Source of the DNA: Verrucomicrobiaceae bacterium | Lineage (GTDB): Bacteria; Verrucomicrobiota; Verrucomicrobiia; Verrucomicrobiales; Verrucomicrobiaceae | Assembly: GCA_024232965.1 (NCBI GenBank) | Contig: JACKQF010000008.1 | Location: 124,001-188,000, forward strand | Reading direction: 5' to 3' | DNA length: 64,000 nucleotides | Shown: one piece after another, positions 26,628-34,883 of the stretch | How the letters are laid out: every line of letters begins with the position of its first letter | Numbering within the stretch: position 1 is the stretch's first letter | Notes under the pieces: model-generated | Database searches by the model: none | Seen by the model: the letters and a program-made list of their open reading frames with translations, nothing else | Told to the model about the DNA's origin: nothing | Program-made: the position numbers and the translations under genes

Positions 26628-29012
26628 CTAGAAGCGGATCTCCACGCCGCCAAAGAAAGTGCGAGGCTGATTGCCGCGAGCCCCATACGGCAGGCGGCTC
26701 GTGATGTATTCTTCGCCAGTCAGATTGCTGATGCCAGCCATCAAACGAACATTGCGGTTCACTTGGTAGCTCATCGAGAGATCAACGAGAAGCGCCGCAC
26801 CCGTCATTCCATAACGCGCATCCGGTGTGCCTGCAGTGTCACGGAGGTTGGTGGAGTTACTGGCGGTGCCGAACATCTCACTGGTGTAGGTGGCATCAAG
26901 GTAAACGCCCCATCCATGATACTCGAGCCCCATCCCAGCGGAGGCTGCATACTCAGGCACGTATGGCAGACGATTCCCGGCACGGGCACCACTGAAAATC
27001 GACTCAGCATCCCCAGAAGGACTATCAGAAGTCACTTCTGCGTGGGTATAGGTGGCAGAAGCGCGCAAAGGCAAACGCCAGTCAGTGTTTTTGGACGCCA
27101 AAGGATCCCAGCGCACGGCCAATTCGATGCCAGCCACTTCTGCCGATCCCGCATTAGCATCATTAAGACTGCCAGCACCGCCGATGTTGTCCCGGACAAT
27201 CAGATCGTTGAAGTCGGAGAAGAAGCCCACCAACTCAGCCTGCACAGTTTCTCCGTAATGACGCACACCGACCTCGAGACTATCGCTGGTCTCCACTTCG
27301 GTTTGGGACCTCAGAAATTCACGAGGCGCCGGTGTGGAGATACCACGGTAGTAGCCACCAAACACACTCCAGGTGTCTGCCATCTCATAAACCAGCCCGA
27401 TTCCAGGAGCGAGAACATCCAGACTGCCGGTTCCACGATCTGTCACCCGGCCAAGATCGCCACTCGTTGCGCGGTCTGTGTACTCCATCTCTAGATGCTC
27501 CCAACGCACACCTGGCTTCACGGTGAGACGGCCAAGTTTAATGCTGTCCTCAATAAACGTCGAATAGGCGAGCACGCTCTCCTCACGATTGCCGGCCTCT
27601 CCCTGACGCCCCCGATCCACGCGGGTGACATCGCCATTGTTGTTCACGAAAGCGCGATCATCACGCTGGAATCGGGACGCTTCGTCAAAGTGTAGGCGGG
27701 CGCCCACAGTCAGATCGTGAGCCAGCGCACCGGTTTCAAAGCTCCAGTCAACACTACTTTGGATGCCCAGTGTGGAATAGTCGCGGGCATTTGAACGGAT
27801 CTTCCAGGATCCCGCTGCGTCTCCACGGAGGATGTCGAGTCCCAGCCCAGTGCGGCCAAGGGCGTTCGCCAGTTCGATGTCGTTGCCTTCGGTATCCTGG
27901 ATCTGATCAAGCTTGTACCAATCCCGAGAAAAAGCGGTGTAATACACGTCCGTCTGGAGCCGCACGTTGTCCCGAATTTGGAGGGTGTGATTCAGCGAGT
28001 AGCGGAATTGATCGCTGCGGATGTTATCAAACTGGGTGCTGAGGTAGCGGCGCAGCGGATCGTCCGCCAGATCCCCGCTCTCCACGCCCAGGTAGGTCTC
28101 GTTGGCATCAAAGTAGGTGTAGCCAAATTTGAACTCGAAGCGCTGTGGCAACAGCGAATCGGGCTCCCAGAAGAGCTTAATCATAGGCTCGATAGTAGTG
28201 AAGCCAGTGTTGCCTCCGACGTCATCAATGGTGCGGAAGCCGTCCGATTGATTGTGAAACAACTCTACCAGCAGGCCCAAAGTCCCCGCACTGGTCTTTT
28301 GGGTGTGACCGTACCAGGCGTGATTGAGCCAGGTGTTGTAGGTGCCGTAGGTGGACTTCAAATAGAACTCGTCCGCCGATTCAGTGGCTGGCGCACTGGG
28401 GCTTACTGGGGCTTTGGCATTTTTAGCCGAGGGTTCGGATGGGTGCAGATCAAATTGCGGGAGGTCGACAAAGGGTGTCGAAAGGTAGTTTACCACCCCG
28501 CCCGTCGATTGGGGACCGTAACGAATCTGGCTAGAGCCCTTCAGGACCTCGATGCTGCTCATCCTGCCAATTCGAGGGGAGTAGTAGGCCGAAGGTGCCG
28601 AATACGGTGCGGGCGACATCATGATGCCATCTTCCATGATGGTAGCCTTCGAACTGCGACCGCCATCGGCACCACGGAGAGAGATGTTGGGGAAGTTACC
28701 AAAACCATCTTCCTCTCGGACATAGACGCCTGGCACCTGTTGCAGCACACGGTTGGGATTCGTGTAAGTCTGCCGATCAATTTGCTCTTCAGACACAAAC
28801 GCTGCGGCTCCAGCAATGGTCGGGATGTTTGCTTGACTGCCGATCACCGTGACGGGAGCCAGGTTCACGGCTTCAGAGGCCAAGGTGGGCGCGACTTCGC
28901 CGTCCTGGGCATGGAGTGGCGAGGCAGCGGCCATGGCCAAAAGGATTGACTTCAAGATAGGATTTCGGCGTGAACCAATCCGTTGAGACGAGAGTAGAGA
29001 GGGGATCATCAT
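26628..29012 (-). CDS. TonB-dependent outer-membrane receptor (FecA-like)
   Basis: The 794-residue protein has a signal peptide (cleavage after ...AAASPLHA, residue about 35), a TonB-box-like segment APVTVIGSQ near residue 52, and a plug domain (about 70-185) with VLQQVPGVYVREEDGFG, NISLRGADGGRSSKATIMEDG and IEVLKGSSQIRYGPQSTGG. The remainder is a 22-strand-type barrel ending in an aromatic C-terminal residue (GGVEIRF). The plug resembles ferric dicitrate/siderophore receptors. It is divergent from tonB-exbB-exbD, with two Fur-box-like palindromes between. An iron-complex substrate is the best guess; other metal chelates are possible. Confidence 0.9.
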   Translation of the reverse strand: MMIPSLLSSQRIGSRRNPILKSILLAMAAASPLHAQDGEVAPTLASEAVNLAPVTVIGSQANIPTIAGAAAFVSEEQIDRQTYTNPNRVLQQVPGVYVREEDGFGNFPNISLRGADGGRSSKATIMEDGIMMSPAPYSAPSAYYSPRIGRMSSIEVLKGSSQIRYGPQSTGGVVNYLSTPFVDLPQFDLHPSEPSAKNAKAPVSPSAPATESADEFYLKSTYGTYNTWLNHAWYGHTQKTSAGTLGLLVELFHNQSDGFRTIDDVGGNTGFTTIEPMIKLFWEPDSLLPQRFEFKFGYTYFDANETYLGVESGDLADDPLRRYLSTQFDNIRSDQFRYSLNHTLQIRDNVRLQTDVYYTAFSRDWYKLDQIQDTEGNDIELANALGRTGLGLDILRGDAAGSWKIRSNARDYSTLGIQSSVDWSFETGALAHDLTVGARLHFDEASRFQRDDRAFVNNNGDVTRVDRGRQGEAGNREESVLAYSTFIEDSIKLGRLTVKPGVRWEHLEMEYTDRATSGDLGRVTDRGTGSLDVLAPGIGLVYEMADTWSVFGGYYRGISTPAPREFLRSQTEVETSDSLEVGVRHYGETVQAELVGFFSDFNDLIVRDNIGGAGSLNDANAGSAEVAGIELAVRWDPLASKNTDWRLPLRASATYTHAEVTSDSPSGDAESIFSGARAGNRLPYVPEYAASAGMGLEYHGWGVYLDATYTSEMFGTASNSTNLRDTAGTPDARYGMTGAALLVDLSMSYQVNRNVRLMAGISNLTGEEYITSRLPYGARGNQPRTFFGGVEIRF

Positions 29013-29089
29013 TGTTGGCTAGAATTAGGGGGACGAGGGTTCATTCGCGGGGAGTTTTCCAGGTCCATGTTTGTGCTCAAATTGCTTTT

Positions 29090-29104
29090 GCGACTGAGTC
29101 GCAT
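29090..29104. promoter_or_regulatory. Fur-box-like palindrome 1
   Basis: TGCGAC-TGA-GTCGCA is a perfect 6-bp inverted repeat. With flanks it belongs to the 23-bp unit TTTGCGA-TG-GTCGCA-TAGCA shared with palindrome 2. It lies between the divergent TonB receptor and tonB genes. TGCGA/TCGCA half-sites recall iron-regulator (Fur-type) operators. The protein that binds is inferred. Confidence 0.6.
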
Positions 29105-29147
29105 TAGCAGCCATGCCGCAAACCAAGCTTGAACGCAAATTCTTTTT

Positions 29148-29164
29148 TGCGATTGCGTCGCAAT
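29148..29164. promoter_or_regulatory. Fur-box-like palindrome 2
   Basis: TTGCGA-TTGCG-TCGCAA is a second inverted repeat, in the same orientation and with the same flanks (TTTGCGA...TAGCA) as the site at 29090, centred about 59 bp away. Two such operators in a 223-bp divergent region suggest one site for each promoter. Confidence 0.6.
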
Positions 29165-29235
29165 AGCATCTGTATAGATTCATTCGTCGTTGTTCATTAC
29201 GTCCTGAAAACGCTCCGCCGGTCCACCTCCCCTCT

Positions 29236-30075
29236 ATGACCTTTGACGATCTACCGCCACATCCGGCCAGCAAAGCCGGCCATGAGCGTGCGCTTGGGGT
29301 TCGCTGCGGCAACGTCCGCACCCCCCACCAGCGGTGGCCATTGCTCCCGTCTTGGGTGCTAGCCGTCAGCATCGGCTTTCTCTGCGCGGGGGGCCTTGGC
29401 CTGACTCGGCCCCTTCAGGAGAGCCACCGGGCGCAAATCGATGTCGGCAGCCAAGCCGCAGCCGATGCAGGGCTGATGGTCGATACTGGTATGTCGGCCA
29501 ATGCATCAACCGAAGCGCTACCCACGGAGACGGCCTCCACCGAACGTGTGCTAATCGGGCCTCAACCAGAGGTGGCCCCCGTCGTCGACGAACTCCCCCC
29601 AGAAGTCATCCCTAAACTCGATCTCGCGGACCTTTTCACCGTGCCCGCCGCGCCAAAGATCGAAGAGGCGCTGACGCCAGATACCCCACGCCCGACGCCC
29701 AGCACACGCCCGGCGGCATCGACGCCACGCACCGCTTCCTCCACCACCTCCTCCTCTCCCCCTGGCATGAGCTCGAATGGATCGGGCAGCAGTGGAGCGA
29801 CTGGCGGCACCGGCAGGGGCTCCGGGGGTGCCTCTTCGGGCACATTTCCCGCACCGCCCTACCCCAGCTTTGCTCGCAACCGACGCATGCAGGGCACGGT
29901 TTACCTGAGTATTCAGGTCTCCACCAGCGGGCAGGTAAGTAGCGTCCAAATCACCCGCAGCAGCGGCTACAGCGATCTCGACCGCTACGCCTCAGAGTGG
30001 GTGAAAAGCCGCTGGAAGTGGAGTACTGGTAAAGGTGGTTCCTACCGTCAACCCTTCGTCTTCAAGCTCCGCTAG
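29236..30075 (+). CDS. tonB: TonB energy-transducing protein
   Basis: The 279-residue protein has a transmembrane helix at about 39-55 (WVLAVSIGFLCAGGLGL). A Pro/Thr/Ser-rich periplasmic linker follows at about 100-195. The TonB C-terminal domain covers about 200-279, with the conserved APPYPSFARNRRMQGTVYLS-like start and the SSGYSDLDRYASEWVKSRW helix. TonB transmits proton-motive force from ExbBD to outer-membrane receptors. It heads tonB-exbB-exbD and is divergent from the receptor, so the whole receptor-energiser system is encoded together. Its longer cytoplasmic N-terminus (about 38 residues) could reflect a downstream start. Confidence 0.85.
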   Translation: MTFDDLPPHPASKAGHERALGVRCGNVRTPHQRWPLLPSWVLAVSIGFLCAGGLGLTRPLQESHRAQIDVGSQAAADAGLMVDTGMSANASTEALPTETASTERVLIGPQPEVAPVVDELPPEVIPKLDLADLFTVPAAPKIEEALTPDTPRPTPSTRPAASTPRTASSTTSSSPPGMSSNGSGSSGATGGTGRGSGGASSGTFPAPPYPSFARNRRMQGTVYLSIQVSTSGQVSSVQITRSSGYSDLDRYASEWVKSRWKWSTGKGGSYRQPFVFKLR

Positions 30076-30113
30076 CCCAGCTTTCACCCTTCTAATTTCT
30101 TCAATCCCTCTCC

Positions 30114-30752
30114 ATGATCCTCGGAAACATCGTTGTAGAACTCATTCGTGATGGCGGCCCCATCATGTATCCCATCGTCATCGTCGCCGTGGCCGCCGTG
30201 TGCGTGGTCGTGGAGCGCAGCCTCTGGTGGTCCCGCTGCCGCTGGCATCGTGACGCCAAGCTTCTGGAAAAAGTCTACACCGCGATGGAAGAAGGGGATT
30301 TGAAAAAAGCCACCGCTCTTTCCGACACCACGCCAGACCCGGTCGTCCGCATGGTAAATCAAGGGCTCAAACACCCGCATACGTCCATGGAGGGTGCCCT
30401 CGAAGTCGCAGCTGGTCACGAACTGCGGCAGGCAGGACGTTTCCTCAGCGCCATGGACACCATTGTCACGCTGGCTCCCCTCCTTGGCCTGCTCGGCACC
30501 GTCACCGGCATTATGGGATCCTTTTCTTCCATTGGTGACTCGGAACTGGCAGTGGAAAAAGTCACCGGTGGCATTGGTGAAGCACTGATCGCCACTGCGG
30601 CCGGACTCGGGGTCGCCATCATCACATTGGTGCCGATGAACTACTTCCACTCCCTGCTAGCTTCGCTTCAGTTTGATCTGGAAGCCGCCGCAAACAACGT
30701 CCTCATTCTCGCCGGCCGCAAACCCCGTGCTGAAGGCACCGACCCCGCATGA
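30114..30752 (+). CDS. exbB: ExbB/TolQ/MotA-type proton channel protein
   Basis: The 212-residue protein has three membrane helices: about 13-32, and the paired helices at about 115-140 (LAPLLGLLGTVTGIMGSF) and 155-180 (GIGEALIATAAGLGVAIITLVPMNY). These are the standard proton-channel helices of MotA/TolQ/ExbB. It starts 38 bp after tonB and its stop overlaps exbD by 4 bp (ATGA), so exbB and exbD should be co-translated. It forms the inner-membrane motor with ExbD. Confidence 0.92.
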   Translation: MILGNIVVELIRDGGPIMYPIVIVAVAAVCVVVERSLWWSRCRWHRDAKLLEKVYTAMEEGDLKKATALSDTTPDPVVRMVNQGLKHPHTSMEGALEVAAGHELRQAGRFLSAMDTIVTLAPLLGLLGTVTGIMGSFSSIGDSELAVEKVTGGIGEALIATAAGLGVAIITLVPMNYFHSLLASLQFDLEAAANNVLILAGRKPRAEGTDPA

Positions 30753-31162
30753 AGTTGCGCTCTCCACTCCCTGCGAAAAAGAGCCGACTGGAGATCATCC
30801 CGTTGATCGACGTGATGTTCTTTTTGCTCGCATCCTTCATGATGGTCAGCCTCACCATGACCAAGCAGCAAACAATAGGAGTCAATCTCCCCGTCGCCGC
30901 CACCACCGCAAAGGACTTCCAGCCGGACATGATCAACATCGGCATCAATGCCGCTGGTGATGCGTTTTGGGATAAAGAGCCCGTCACCCTTCCAGACCTG
31001 GAAACCCGTCTATACCAGCGCTACCAACTCGACACCCAAACCCCCATCTACATCAGCGGCGATGAAGAAACTCGGCATGCGGACATGATCCGCGTTCTCG
31101 ATCTGATCCGCCGCATCGGGTTTGCCAAGGTGGCCTTCAACGTCAAGCCCATCGCGCCCTGA
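30749..31162 (+). CDS. exbD: ExbD/TolR-type protein
   Basis: The 137-residue protein has a single N-terminal helix containing the essential Asp in LIDVMFFLLASFMMVSLTM (Asp at about residue 24). A periplasmic TolR/ExbD fold follows, with the typical IYISGDEETRHADMIRVLDL near residue 96-115 and a C-terminal GFAKVAFNV strand. It partners ExbB to energise TonB. The start overlaps the exbB stop by 4 bp. Confidence 0.92.
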   Translation: MKLRSPLPAKKSRLEIIPLIDVMFFLLASFMMVSLTMTKQQTIGVNLPVAATTAKDFQPDMINIGINAAGDAFWDKEPVTLPDLETRLYQRYQLDTQTPIYISGDEETRHADMIRVLDLIRRIGFAKVAFNVKPIAP

Positions 31163-31181
31163 GGCGGCATCCCCCTCCCGG

Positions 31182-31721
31182 ATGAACAAACTGCTCCTCA
31201 TTCTTCTCAGCATCGCCGCGACCGGCCTATGTGCCCTTTGCTACCAACAGTGGCTAAGGGAAGCAGACCTGCGGAAAATCCAAGCAAACCTCACTCGTGA
31301 ACTCAATCTAGAGACTGCGGCACGTATCGAGGCTGAAGACCGGGCCACCGCCTATGAGACAGAAATCGCACGCATCAGTCAACTCCGCGCAGACACGGAA
31401 GCTAAGCTGATAGAGGTCACAGCAACACTCCAACTCACCGAAGCCGATCAACAAGGCCGAGGCTACAGCATCGCCACACTTGCCGGCGAACTGCAAAAGA
31501 GCCGTCAAGTTGTAGCCACCGTTCAGGCGCAACTCGCAGCCCACCAAGAAGCCATCGCCGAGCGGAATGGCGAGGTGACCGATCAAAACAGCGTGGTCAC
31601 CGAGGCCAATACACGGCTCAAGGCCTTGACCGCCGAACGTGACAAAGCCATACGTCAGCTCAACCAGCGCACAGCTGAATTCAACGCCCTCGTCGAAAAA
31701 TACAACAAACTCGTCAACTGA
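31182..31721 (+). CDS. Membrane-anchored coiled-coil protein of the TonB operon
   Basis: The start at 31182 gives an N-terminal helix (MNKLLLILLSIAATGLCALC) and 179 residues. About residues 25-170 form a long coiled coil rich in Glu, Gln, Ala, Leu and Arg (ETAARIEAEDRATAYETEIAR, LAAHQEAIAERNGEVTDQN), ending NALVEKYNKLVN. It lies 20 bp after exbD in the same direction and is probably in the tonB operon. No named domain is recognised. A structural or periplasm-spanning role is inferred. Confidence 0.7.
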   Translation: MNKLLLILLSIAATGLCALCYQQWLREADLRKIQANLTRELNLETAARIEAEDRATAYETEIARISQLRADTEAKLIEVTATLQLTEADQQGRGYSIATLAGELQKSRQVVATVQAQLAAHQEAIAERNGEVTDQNSVVTEANTRLKALTAERDKAIRQLNQRTAEFNALVEKYNKLVN

Positions 31722-31780
31722 AGATGACCGGAGATGTAGAGGGCGCATTTGATGCCCAGGCATCGTGTCCGGCGGCGAGT

Positions 31781-31892
31781 CATTGACGCTGGACTCGTAG
31801 AACCCAGCGACCACCAGCCACCACTCCATCTCGACGACGATGGGCGTAGGACGAACACGAACCGTGTCCATCACTCCCCTGCCCTCAGCACC
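31781..31892. repeat. Diverged intergenic repeat, copy B
   Basis: Partner of the repeat at 26442-26559, overlapping the 3' end of the BCS1-like pseudogene. Blocks GGTGCTGAGG, GTCGTCGAGATGGAGTGG and GTGGCTGGTGG (minus strand) match the other copy with indels. Confidence 0.4.
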
Positions 31893-32335
31893 ACCAGTGC
31901 ATCGTCGACACGGCTGCGCCAATGCAGCGCTTGCTGGAATCTGTGCAGGACTCAGCCTGCCGTCTGTGTAGATGGATACGACCTCGCCCAGCATGGAAAG
32001 CGATGCATCAGCGAAGAAGCGTAGGATCATCCGTCGCAGTTCGTCTATGCCGGCGTTGGCGAGGTGAAATTTCACATCGATGCGACCTGGACGTATGAGG
32101 ACGAGATCGAGGGGACGCTGGTGATTGGGCGGCATCATCGAGGGCGTTCAAGAGACCGGCGAAACTGATATCCATCTTGGCCGACTATTCAGCCACCTCA
32201 CCAAGGTACTAAAGATGTCATTGCGACACCCGATCACCGCAGTTACGACAATCAATCGCCGCAGCCCTCCCCAGACCTTTAGCCCGATTCGAAGCACCAA
32301 TGCGATGACGGCACCAGCGGTTTTCAGCGCCAAAC
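31871..32335 (-). pseudogene. Decayed BCS1-type AAA ATPase gene with internal deletions and frameshifts
   Basis: On the minus strand three pieces of a BCS1-family AAA protein lie in order but in different frames. First is an N-terminal helix and BCS1_N start (AGAVIALVLRIGLKVWGGL, then VVTAVIGCRNDIFSTLVRWL; about 32333-32178). Next is the Walker-B-adjacent block ISFAGLLNALDD (about 32172-32134). After a frame change at the overlapping ATGATG comes NHQRPLDLVLIRPGRIDVKF and LRRMILRFF (about 32126-32015), then SPAQI. A further shift gives WRSRVDDALVVLRAG and a stop at 31871. Most of the N domain, Walker A and Walker B are missing. Intact relatives have about 400 or more residues; this is clearly non-functional. 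Confidence 0.75.
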
Positions 32336-32433
32336 CATCGGTAACGATCTAATTGCAGAGCTGCTCCCTCAAGGGATTGATAAATCCCGACCACATGATG
32401 GCTAGCATAGACACTGTCCCGTAAAATGGGCTC

Positions 32434-32453
32434 AAAAAAACGACTCGTTTTTT
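32434..32453. terminator. AT-rich hairpin with T-tract
   Basis: AAAAAACG-ACT-CGTTTTTT is an 8-bp stem followed by C/T-rich sequence on the plus strand and, on the opposite strand, an A/T-rich end. It lies after the pseudogene's 5' side and 37 bp before the M20 peptidase gene. It could be a terminator in either direction. Confidence 0.4.
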
Positions 32454-32489
32454 CACTCTCCTCACGCTGCCTCTTGTGCAGAGGAGGCG

Positions 32490-33647
32490 ATGAGATACTC
32501 TCCGTCCATGTCGCCCGTCCTCTCAACCTTGGCCGATCTCGTTCGCATCAACAGCGTCAATTCCTCGTATGAAGGAGGGCCGGGCGAAGCTGGCGTCGCG
32601 GCTTATGTGCGGGAGTTCTTCGCAAGTCGACGCATCGAGACCTGGGAGCAGGTAGTTTTTCCAGGGCGCAACAATGTGATCGCTCGCCTACCAGGTCGCA
32701 AATCAGGCCGACGGCTCATCTATGAGGCTCACATGGATACCGTCTCTGTGAAGGGCATGACAATTGACCCCTTTGATCCAGTCGTCCGCGATGGACGAAT
32801 GTTCGGCCGAGGGTCGGTGGATACAAAAGCGGGGCTGGCAGCGATGATGCACGCGCTGGCAGACATTCACGCTGCAGGTGAAACCCCACCCTGCGAGGTG
32901 TGGCTGGCGGCAGTCGTCGATGAGGAATTCTCGTTCCGGGGCGTCGTGAAGCTGTGCGAAGGACTCATAGCGGACGCCGCCATCGTGGCCGAACCCACCG
33001 AAATGCGCTGCATTACCGCTAGCAAAGGCTGCCTGCGCTGGAAGATCCGCGTGGAGGGAAAGTCCGCCCACAGCGCAAAGCCACACCTGGGCACAAACGC
33101 CATCCAGCACATGGCACGCCTGATTTTGGAACTGGAAAAAGATACCCTAACCCTTGCCGCCACCGCCCACCCGCTCCTGGGGCCCGGGACGTGCAACGTG
33201 GGAGTGATCCACGGCGGGGTACAGGTGAACTTTGTGCCCGATCACTGTGAAATCGAAATCGACCGCCGCCTTCTCCCAGGAGAGACAGCCACCGCTGTGC
33301 TGGAGCATTATCAAGAGCTTCTGAATCAACTCAGCACCCAGTTCGCCGATTTCCGTGCGACGATGGAGCCCCCAATGCTGATCGATGAAGCACTGGAAAC
33401 CGCCGCAGACAGCGCCATCGCCCAGACCGCCGCATCATGCTTGGGAAGGCTCGGGCGGGATGGCACGCCGGGAGGGGTTCCCTTTTGCAGTGACGCCAGC
33501 AAGCTCTCCCGCGCCGAAATCCCGACCCTGATTTTCGGCCCCGGCAGCATCGACCAAGCGCACGCCGCTGTCGAATGGGTGCCTACCACAGAGGTGGAAG
33601 AGGCTGCGGCATTTTACCGCGACGTGGCAATGAGTTTCGGTGGCTAA
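32490..33647 (+). CDS. M20-family zinc peptidase (ArgE/DapE/CPG2-like)
   Basis: The 385-residue protein has the M20 metal and catalytic motifs: YEAHMDTVSVKG (His-x-Asp), FGRGSVDTKAGLAAM (bridging Asp), VVDEEFSFRG (Glu-Glu) and AEPTEMRC. A dimerisation domain follows at about 185-295, and a late His occurs in DQAHAAVEWV. The enzyme is a cytosolic amidohydrolase for N-acylated amino acids or small peptides. GAGGAGG at 32481-32487 is too close to the ATG at 32490 and rather far from the ATG at 32508, so either start is possible. It is followed 54 bp later by scpA. Confidence 0.88.
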   Translation: MRYSPSMSPVLSTLADLVRINSVNSSYEGGPGEAGVAAYVREFFASRRIETWEQVVFPGRNNVIARLPGRKSGRRLIYEAHMDTVSVKGMTIDPFDPVVRDGRMFGRGSVDTKAGLAAMMHALADIHAAGETPPCEVWLAAVVDEEFSFRGVVKLCEGLIADAAIVAEPTEMRCITASKGCLRWKIRVEGKSAHSAKPHLGTNAIQHMARLILELEKDTLTLAATAHPLLGPGTCNVGVIHGGVQVNFVPDHCEIEIDRRLLPGETATAVLEHYQELLNQLSTQFADFRATMEPPMLIDEALETAADSAIAQTAASCLGRLGRDGTPGGVPFCSDASKLSRAEIPTLIFGPGSIDQAHAAVEWVPTTEVEEAAAFYRDVAMSFGG

Positions 33648-33701
33648 CGAGCGGGCGTTTTTCCCCTCGCATCGCCCGCTTTCCTGCGTTTATCTTCCAC
33701 T

Positions 33702-34430
33702 GTGGAAGACAAGGATTACAAGGTAAGACTGGAGATTTTCGAGGGCCCCCTCGATCTGCTCCTCTATTTGATCAAGAAGGACGAAATCGACATCTACGAC
33801 GTGTCGATTGAGCGGATCACCAAGCAATACTTGGCCTACATGAGCACCTTCAAGATGCTCAATATCGAGGTAGCCAGCGAATTCATCGTCATGGCGGCCA
33901 ACCTCATGTACATGAAGAGCCGCGAGTTGCTGCCCAAGGCCCAGCAACCGCCGGATGATGAAGCAGATGAGGACGATCCACGCTGGGAGCTGATCCGTCA
34001 GTTGGTCGAGTACAAGAAATTCAAAGACGCCGCCAGCTTCCTTGGTTCGCAGCAGGTAAAGGGCGAAGAGTTCTTTGCGGCAAACCCCGAGCTTCCAGAC
34101 CTCTCCGCACCCAGCCCGATGGCGCAGGTGGGGATCTTTGACCTGATCCGCGCTTTTCAGCGCGTCCTGAAGCGCTTTGAAAACACCACCGACATCCGCG
34201 AGATCGTCGATGATCGGTTCACTGTCGCCGACAAGATCGAGCATCTTTTGGAGACGATCCCTGTCGGTGCACGGATCCCATTTGAGAGCCTCTTCAGCGG
34301 CGCGGCTAGTCGCAATGAGGTGCTGGTCACCTTCCTAGCGATGTTGGAACTGATGAAGCTGAACCACCTCCAGGTTGAGCAGGAGTCCCTTCTTGGAGCC
34401 ATCGTTGTCTTGCGACCTGAAATCCTCTGA
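33702..34430 (+). CDS. scpA: Segregation and condensation protein A
   Basis: The GTG start at 33702 gives 242 residues beginning VEDKDYKVRLEIFEGPLDLL, matching the conserved ScpA N-terminus. Blocks DLLLYLIKKDEIDIYDVSI, LASEFIVMAANLMYMKSRELLP-like and DPRWELIRQLVEYKKFKDAA are present, and the C-terminal winged-helix part ends with VTFLAMLELMKLNHLQVEQ. ScpA is the kleisin that links SMC heads in the SMC-ScpA-ScpB condensin. scpB is not adjacent; the next gene is a PNPOx-like protein 3 bp later. Confidence 0.93.
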   Translation: MEDKDYKVRLEIFEGPLDLLLYLIKKDEIDIYDVSIERITKQYLAYMSTFKMLNIEVASEFIVMAANLMYMKSRELLPKAQQPPDDEADEDDPRWELIRQLVEYKKFKDAASFLGSQQVKGEEFFAANPELPDLSAPSPMAQVGIFDLIRAFQRVLKRFENTTDIREIVDDRFTVADKIEHLLETIPVGARIPFESLFSGAASRNEVLVTFLAMLELMKLNHLQVEQESLLGAIVVLRPEIL

Positions 34431-34433
34431 GCC

Positions 34434-34883
34434 ATGTCCCAGCCCACGCCCAAACCCATCGATCCCGCAGAATTGCCAGGTCTGGCATGCACCACCATCC
34501 GCCAGGCCAAGTTTCCGGTGCTGGCCACGATGGACGGAGACCAGCCGCGGGTCCGCCCCGTATCCCCCGTGCGCACCGATGGCTTCACCGTTTACGTTGC
34601 CAATTTACGACGCTACGGAAAGACGCGCGAGATCGCAGCCAACCCAAAGGTGGAGCTCTGCTATACCGATGACGACCACAATCAGGTGCGCATCACCGCT
34701 ACCGCAGAGGTCCTGACGGATGCGGTTCTGCTGGCGGAAATCTGGGACTCCAATCCCCTCCTCCGCGCCTACCTCCGCACTCCTGATAACCCGGAGCTGA
34801 TCATCTACAAGATGGTGCCCAACCAAGTCCGCTACATGCGTGAATGGGCTTTGGAGTACTACGAAATTAATCCGCTGCAATAG
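34434..34883 (+). CDS. Pyridoxamine 5'-phosphate oxidase-family (flavin-binding split barrel) protein
   Basis: The 149-residue protein has the small split-barrel pattern: KFPVLATMDGDQPRVRPVSPV near residue 25, the GFTVYVANLRRYGKTREIAANPKVELC block, and VRITATAEVL. Family members bind FMN or F420 or serve as general stress proteins. It begins 3 bp after scpA, so it may be cotranscribed. It overlaps the end of the convergent phosphatase gene by 17 bp. The substrate is unknown. Confidence 0.82.
   Translation: MSQPTPKPIDPAELPGLACTTIRQAKFPVLATMDGDQPRVRPVSPVRTDGFTVYVANLRRYGKTREIAANPKVELCYTDDDHNQVRITATAEVLTDAVLLAEIWDSNPLLRAYLRTPDNPELIIYKMVPNQVRYMREWALEYYEINPLQ

Noticed and set aside
31308..32138. 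Intact-looking minus frame of 276 codons
   Set aside because: Only its first about 75 codons match BCS1-type AAA sequence; the rest is noise antisense to the coiled-coil gene.
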